Source of the DNA: Mesorhizobium sp.
GTDB lineage: Bacteria > Pseudomonadota > Alphaproteobacteria > Rhizobiales > Rhizobiaceae
Assembly (NCBI GenBank): GCA_004020645.1
Contig: SAQL01000004.1
Location: 248,001 to 312,000, forward strand
Direction: 5' to 3'
Length of the DNA: 64,000 bases
Shown here: piece after piece, positions 60,427-64,000 of the stretch
Numbering within the stretch: position 1 is the first letter of the stretch
Layout of the letters: the number at the start of each line of letters is the position of its first letter
The notes under the pieces: model-generated
The model's database searches: none
Seen by the model: the letters and a program-made list of their open reading frames with translations, nothing else
Told to the model about the DNA's origin: nothing
Translations under genes and position numbers: made by a program

Positions 60427-61332
60427 ATGGAAGATCCAGCGCAAGCCCCAGGCGCTATCCCTGCCCTCGCCGGCCCCGTCTTTGGCAAGCTGGCGACCAC
60501 GCTGCCGCCGCATGTCTGGTTCGGCGTCAGCGCCGTGTTCCATTATCTCGGGCCAGCTTTCGCCGTGCTGCTTTTCCCGCATGTCGGCGTGCTCGGCATG
60601 GCGTGGCTGCGCATCGTCACGGCCGCCCTGGTCTTCGCGCCGCTGACCCGCCCCTGGACGGTCTTCGCCCGCGCCGACCGGCCGACACGACTGCTGCTTC
60701 TCGCTTTTGGCGCTTGCCTCGGCGTGATGAATTGCTCCTTCTACCTGGCGCTCGACCGCTTGCCGATCTCGCTGGTCGCGGCGATCGAATTCGTCGGTAC
60801 AATCGGCGTCGCGCTTGTCGGCCTCAGAAGCCCGCGCAATCTCGCAGCCCTTGCCGTTGCCGTCATCGGCACCTTGCTGCTGATCGATGTCAAATGGTCA
60901 AGCGACCCGATCGGCCTGTTCTGGGCCTTCCTCAACGGCGCGCTGTTCGTCGGCTATATCGTGCTTGGCCATCGCGTTGCCCGCGCCGGCGCTGGCGACG
61001 GCATCGCCGGCCTGGGTGCCGCCATGGCAGTCGCCTGCCTCATCGTGCTGCCGATCGGCTTCACTGATGCGCTGCCGGCCTTCTCGGCGCCGCCACTGCT
61101 CATCGCCGCCATCGGCGTCGGCATATGCTCCTCGGTCATCCCTTATATCTGCGACCAGCTTGCCATGTCGCGGCTGCCGCGATCGAGCTTCGCGCTGATG
61201 CTGTCGTTGCTGCCGGTCACCGCCACGCTGATCGGCGTCATTGTACTCCGCCAGATACCCAGCCCTACCGATTGCCTCGGCATCGCGCTGGTGGTGGCCG
61301 GTGTCGCTTTCCACAAACCGGCGCGTGACTAG
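60427..61332 (+). CDS. EamA/RhtA-type transporter (DMT superfamily)
   Basis: The 301-residue protein has ten hydrophobic helices in two EamA repeats: AFAVLLFPHVGVLGMAWLRI, LGVMNCSFYLALDRLPISLV and VAAIEFVGTIGVAL in the first; ICDQLAMSRLPRSSFALMLS and LLPVTATLIGVIVLRQIPSP in the second. The phrases match RhtA, the threonine/homoserine exporter. Amino acid export is likely, and control by the divergent Lrp-type regulator fits. The last codons lie inside the start of a family B repeat. Confidence 0.93.
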   Translation: MEDPAQAPGAIPALAGPVFGKLATTLPPHVWFGVSAVFHYLGPAFAVLLFPHVGVLGMAWLRIVTAALVFAPLTRPWTVFARADRPTRLLLLAFGACLGVMNCSFYLALDRLPISLVAAIEFVGTIGVALVGLRSPRNLAALAVAVIGTLLLIDVKWSSDPIGLFWAFLNGALFVGYIVLGHRVARAGAGDGIAGLGAAMAVACLIVLPIGFTDALPAFSAPPLLIAAIGVGICSSVIPYICDQLAMSRLPRSSFALMLSLLPVTATLIGVIVLRQIPSPTDCLGIALVVAGVAFHKPARD

Positions 61333-61430
61333 AGCATCGGACCCAAAAGTGGAAGCCGGTTTTGGGAAAATCCCGATGCTCAAACCAAAACATGGAGCGG
61401 CACGGTTCGACCTGAGAGTCCGCCGCTCTA
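61332..61430. repeat. Two-hairpin intergenic repeat, family B copy 4, between convergent genes
   Basis: Hairpin 1: GAGCATCGG / CCCGATGCTC with CCCAAAA / TTTTGGG inside. Hairpin 2: GGAGCGGC / GCCGCTCTA. It touches the last base of the EamA stop and covers the stop codon of the dienelactone hydrolase (61428-61430), so it fills the whole space and may act as a two-way terminator. Confidence 0.8.
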
Positions 61431-62333
61431 TGCCAGCTTCTCCCTGAGGAAGGCGCTCGTCCGGCCCCAGGCGAGGTCCGCCGCGTTCTTGTCGTAGCGG
61501 GCCGAGGACGTGTCATTGTTGAAGGCATGATTGGCACCTTCATAGACATAGATCGTGTACTCGACCTCGGCTGCATCGAGCTCCTTCCTGAAGGCGTCAA
61601 TGCCGGCATTGATGCGGGTGTCGAGCCCGGCATAGTGCAGCAGCAGCGCCGCCTTGATCTTCGGCACATCCTCGGCCTTCGGCTGCATGCCGTAATAGGC
61701 GACAGCGGCAGCCAGATCCGGCGCGTTGGCAGCCAGTGTGTTCACCGTGCCGCCGCCCCAGCAGAAGCCGACCGCGCCGACCTTGCCGTTGCCATCCTCG
61801 TGTCCCTTGAGGAAAGCGACCGTTGCGACCGCATTGGCGATGGTCTGCGCCGGATCGAGTTTGGAAAACTGCTCACGCGCCTTGTCTTCGTCGGCCGGCG
61901 TGCCGCCGAGCGGCGACAGGAAGTCCGGGGCAAGCGCCACGAAGCCTTCCAGCGCCACGCGCCGCGCCACATCGCGTATGTGCGGGTTGAGCCCCCTGTT
62001 CTCATGCACGACGATGACGGTGCCGAGCTTGCCGGACTGGCCGGCTGGCTTGACCAGATAGCCCTTCATCTCGCCGCCGCTGCCGAGATAGCTGATGTCC
62101 TCGCCCGTCACGCGTGAATCGTCCTCGGCAATGATCGCTGCCCGGGCCGAATTCGCAGCCAACAGCGGCGCGATTGCGGCCGCCGCCGCACCTGATCCGG
62201 CAAGCCTGGTCAACTGTTCCATGAAGCGTCGCCGGTCGAGCGTCAGATGCGTGTATTCGTCATAGGCGTCGATCATCGCCTGGGTAATGGCGGGTGTCGT
62301 GACGGCTGGGCTGGCAGGGCTAGGTTTCGTCAT
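61428..62333 (-). CDS. Dienelactone hydrolase family protein, Tat-type N-terminus
   Basis: The 301-residue protein has an N-terminal Tat-like segment (LDRRRFMEQLTRLAGSGAAA ... NSARA). The rest is a dienelactone hydrolase fold: VIVVHENRGLNPHIRDVARR, GFVALAPDFLSPLGGTPADE, VGAVGFCWGGGTVNTLAANA with the nucleophile Cys of GxCxG, LLHYAGLDTRINAG with the Asp, and YEGANHAFNND with the His. The family hydrolyses lactones or esters; members with this signal are periplasmic and of unknown substrate. ATG 62333 (MTKPSPASP) is chosen. Confidence 0.92.
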   Translation of the reverse strand: MTKPSPASPAVTTPAITQAMIDAYDEYTHLTLDRRRFMEQLTRLAGSGAAAAAIAPLLAANSARAAIIAEDDSRVTGEDISYLGSGGEMKGYLVKPAGQSGKLGTVIVVHENRGLNPHIRDVARRVALEGFVALAPDFLSPLGGTPADEDKAREQFSKLDPAQTIANAVATVAFLKGHEDGNGKVGAVGFCWGGGTVNTLAANAPDLAAAVAYYGMQPKAEDVPKIKAALLLHYAGLDTRINAGIDAFRKELDAAEVEYTIYVYEGANHAFNNDTSSARYDKNAADLAWGRTSAFLREKLA

Positions 62334-62832
62334 GGCGCTCTCCTTGGCTTCGGGAACACCCCCGCCGCGCAACATAGGGTAGAAGCCCGCATGGTCCAGT
62401 CACGGATCAGTGAGGCCCTGGCATGCACTCCACAACGCCGGTCGGCCTGCATTGGCTATGGACGTCGGAGCGATTTCCTCAGCTAGGATAATTCAAGGCG
62501 ACAGCCGTGGGCCTTCTTCAGCGTCGTCGCCAAGGCCTGTCTGCTGGTGTCGGCCCGAAAGGCCATGACGCGAATGCGCCGCATCTTCATCAAATTTTGG
62601 TCATCTCCGACGATCTTGGCGGTGCTGCCGCAGTATGAACGAAAGCCGCCGGTAGTGATCCGGCCTACCCTGGCTGGCTCTGACAAGAAGGAACAACGTT
62701 TAGGCGTGAACCCACAACAAGCTAGGTGTTTTGGTCGCGGACCCACCCAGATTGTCGGGTCTATGGACTGGACAGAGAACAAAACGGAGACACTTCTGGC
62801 CTTTCGCTGCCGAATCACTACATTCGGGGGAG
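62334..62832. other. Intergenic region between dienelactone hydrolase and uvrD
   Basis: About 500 bases without a gene that I can support. A short minus-strand frame (ending at 62483) finishes MKMRRIRVMAFRADTSRQAL... and continues to HGCRLELS; it could be a small Arg-rich protein starting near 62590, but has no family match. Composition is lower in GC than its neighbours. Confidence 0.45.
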
Positions 62833-64000
62833 ATGTCCGGCTTTTCGGAAGACATGCCCTTTTTTGATGAACCGAACGCGCGGCCCGTGGCCCCGTCGGG
62901 CATTGCCGCGCGCGCCATGGCTGCCCGCAGCGGCCACACCAATGCGCCCGACTATCTGAAGGGCCTCAACCCCGAGCAGCGGCTGGCGGTGGAAACCACC
63001 GAAGGCCCGGTTCTGGTGCTGGCCGGCGCCGGCACCGGCAAGACACGCGTCTTGACCACCCGCATCGCTCACATCCTTGAGACCAAGAGGGCCGAGCCTT
63101 GGCAGATCCTCGCCGTCACCTTTACCAACAAGGCCGCGCGCGAAATGAAGCAGCGCATCGGCCTGCTGGTCGGCCATCAGATAGAGGGCATGCCGTGGCT
63201 CGGCACCTTCCACTCGATTGGCGTGAAGCTGCTGCGCCGACATTCCGAGCTTGCCGGGCTCAAATCCGACTTCACCATCCTCGACACCGACGACGTCGTG
63301 CGCCTGATCAAGCAGCTCATCCAGGCCGAAGGTCTGGACGACAAACGCTGGCCGGCCAAGCAGTTCGCCCAGATGATCGACGGCTGGAAGAACAAGGGGC
63401 TTAGCCCCGCCGACATTGCCGAGGGCGACGCCCGCGCCTTCGCCAACGGCAAGGGCCGTGAGCTCTACAAGGCCTATCAGGAGCGGCTGAAGACGCTGAA
63501 CGCCTGCGACTTCGGCGACCTCCTGTGCCACCCGATCCGCATCTTCCGCGACAATCCGGACGTGCTGAAGGAGTACCACAAGCGCTTCAAATACATTCTC
63601 GTCGACGAGTACCAGGACACCAACACCGCCCAGTACATGTGGCTGCGCCTGCTGGCGCAGCGGCCGGACGCCGGACGCGCATCAAAGTCAACCTCCACAG
63701 GTTTGCGAACGGCCGAAGGCCGCAAGCCCGACGGGGCGTCCGAGCCGTTGCGAGGCCCCCGCGGAGGGCCCGCGCTGGCAGGCGCGGAACAGCCCGTGAG
63801 CGATAACAAAGTCAACATCTGCTGCGTCGGCGACGACGACCAATCGATCTATGGCTGGCGCGGGGCCGAGGTCGACAACATCCTGCGCTTCGACAAGGAT
63901 TTCCCCGGCGCCACGATCATCCGGCTGGAGCGCAACTACCGCTCCACCGCGCACATTCTCGGCACCGCCTCCCATCTCATCGCCCACAATGAGGGCCGCT
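62833..64000 (+). CDS. uvrD: UvrD/PcrA family DNA helicase, 3' partial
   Basis: The frame is open to the window end, so the C-terminal half is missing; 389 residues are visible. UvrD unwinds DNA 3'-5' in nucleotide-excision and mismatch repair. Motifs: LAGAGTGKTRVLTTRI (Walker A, ~62), TFTNKAAREM (Ia), FHSIGVKLLRR (Ib), LVDEYQDTN (II, ~257), GDDDQSIYGWRGAEV (III) and LERNYRST (IV). ATG 62833 follows GGGGGAG closely. Between motifs II and III is an extra ~42-residue segment (282-325) rich in Gly, Arg and Pro that ordinary UvrD lacks. See the insert feature. Confidence 0.95.
   Translation, partial: MSGFSEDMPFFDEPNARPVAPSGIAARAMAARSGHTNAPDYLKGLNPEQRLAVETTEGPVLVLAGAGTGKTRVLTTRIAHILETKRAEPWQILAVTFTNKAAREMKQRIGLLVGHQIEGMPWLGTFHSIGVKLLRRHSELAGLKSDFTILDTDDVVRLIKQLIQAEGLDDKRWPAKQFAQMIDGWKNKGLSPADIAEGDARAFANGKGRELYKAYQERLKTLNACDFGDLLCHPIRIFRDNPDVLKEYHKRFKYILVDEYQDTNTAQYMWLRLLAQRPDAGRASKSTSTGLRTAEGRKPDGASEPLRGPRGGPALAGAEQPVSDNKVNICCVGDDDQSIYGWRGAEVDNILRFDKDFPGATIIRLERNYRSTAHILGTASHLIAHNEGR
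63683..63816. repeat. Hairpin-rich in-frame insert in uvrD
   Basis: CAAAGTCAAC occurs at both edges (63683-63692 and 63807-63816). Between them are GC-rich palindromic words (TTGCGAACGGCC/GGCCGCAA, GGCCCCCGCGGAGGGCC) and a frame without stops encoding a Gly/Arg/Pro-rich segment between helicase motifs II and III. The spacing of the direct repeats is 124 bases, not a multiple of three, so it is not a plain target duplication around an in-frame insert. Confidence 0.6.

Noticed and set aside
62773..62792. Possible LexA box upstream of uvrD
   Set aside because: GAAC followed after seven bases by AGAC; the alphaproteobacterial site needs GAAC at both ends (GTTC-N7-GTTC), so the match is incomplete.
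1..64000. CRISPR arrays, complete insertion sequences, tRNA or rRNA genes, replication origin
   Set aside because: None seen on reading; the only IS-related sequence is the truncated IS630 gene, and no tRNA cloverleaf was recognised apart from the tRNA-like part of tmRNA.

Overview
The window looks like chromosomal DNA of a Rhizobiales alphaproteobacterium, most likely Mesorhizobium or a close relative. Evidence: high GC, a circularly permuted (two-piece) tmRNA gene, an alpha-type SspB with its DUF4169 and ribbon-helix-helix companions, a block ilvIH / miaA-serB / degP-hflCK-folA / thyA familiar from rhizobia, cobF of the aerobic B12 pathway, and several families of short hairpin repeats between genes. 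The genus is inference from gene content and protein style; no search was run.

Layout. 1-12.9 kb: 3' part of a glutathione transferase, a divergent HxlR/quinone-reductase-like pair, kup, pdxJ, a small helicase, a very large SAM-cyclase-AAA-TPR protein next to a truncated IS630 transposase, then a cobalt-type nitrile hydratase operon (nthA-nthB-accessory). 13-18.1 kb: RND pump with its adaptor, and a LysE exporter. 18.3-21 kb: ilvI-ilvN (ilvIH) preceded by an attenuator with a 17-residue leader peptide. 21-34.8 kb: accessory stretch with a PcfJ-like protein, a YUCCA-like flavin monooxygenase, a GNAT, an XRE-cupin regulator, a HerA-like ATPase, and a LysR-regulated periplasmic molybdenum aldehyde oxidoreductase (paoABC) ending in a Tat-type cupin that matches hydroxynitrile lyases. 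34.9-41.5 kb: miaA, serB, GNAT, a broken PIN toxin, degP, DUF2065, hflC, hflK. 41.6-48.4 kb: folA, DUF4424, cobF, modE-like regulator with modCBA, thyA. 48.5-53.4 kb: DUF2853, tmRNA (ssrA), AAA kinase-like protein, Bcr/CflA pump with divergent TetR, sspB. 53.4-64 kb: AsmA, D-lactate dehydrogenase-like flavoprotein, thioesterase, Lrp/EamA pair, dienelactone hydrolase, and the first ~1.2 kb of a UvrD/PcrA helicase that runs off the window.

How genes may work together. modABC supplies molybdate needed by PaoABC. PaoABC and the Tat-type cupin should share the periplasm, where a hydroxynitrile lyase would deliver aldehydes to the oxidoreductase; the nitrile hydratase 20 kb away handles nitriles in the cytoplasm. 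tmRNA and SspB, which deals with tmRNA-tagged proteins, lie 3 kb apart. Branched-chain amino acid synthesis is controlled by a near-leaderless leader peptide.

The most notable sequence-level observations are the ilv attenuator, a CTG-started Lrp regulator, a two-hairpin repeat nested in a second palindromic repeat, a repeat copy that encodes the end of a protein, a hairpin-rich in-frame insert in uvrD, and Mo-box-like operators at both mod promoters.
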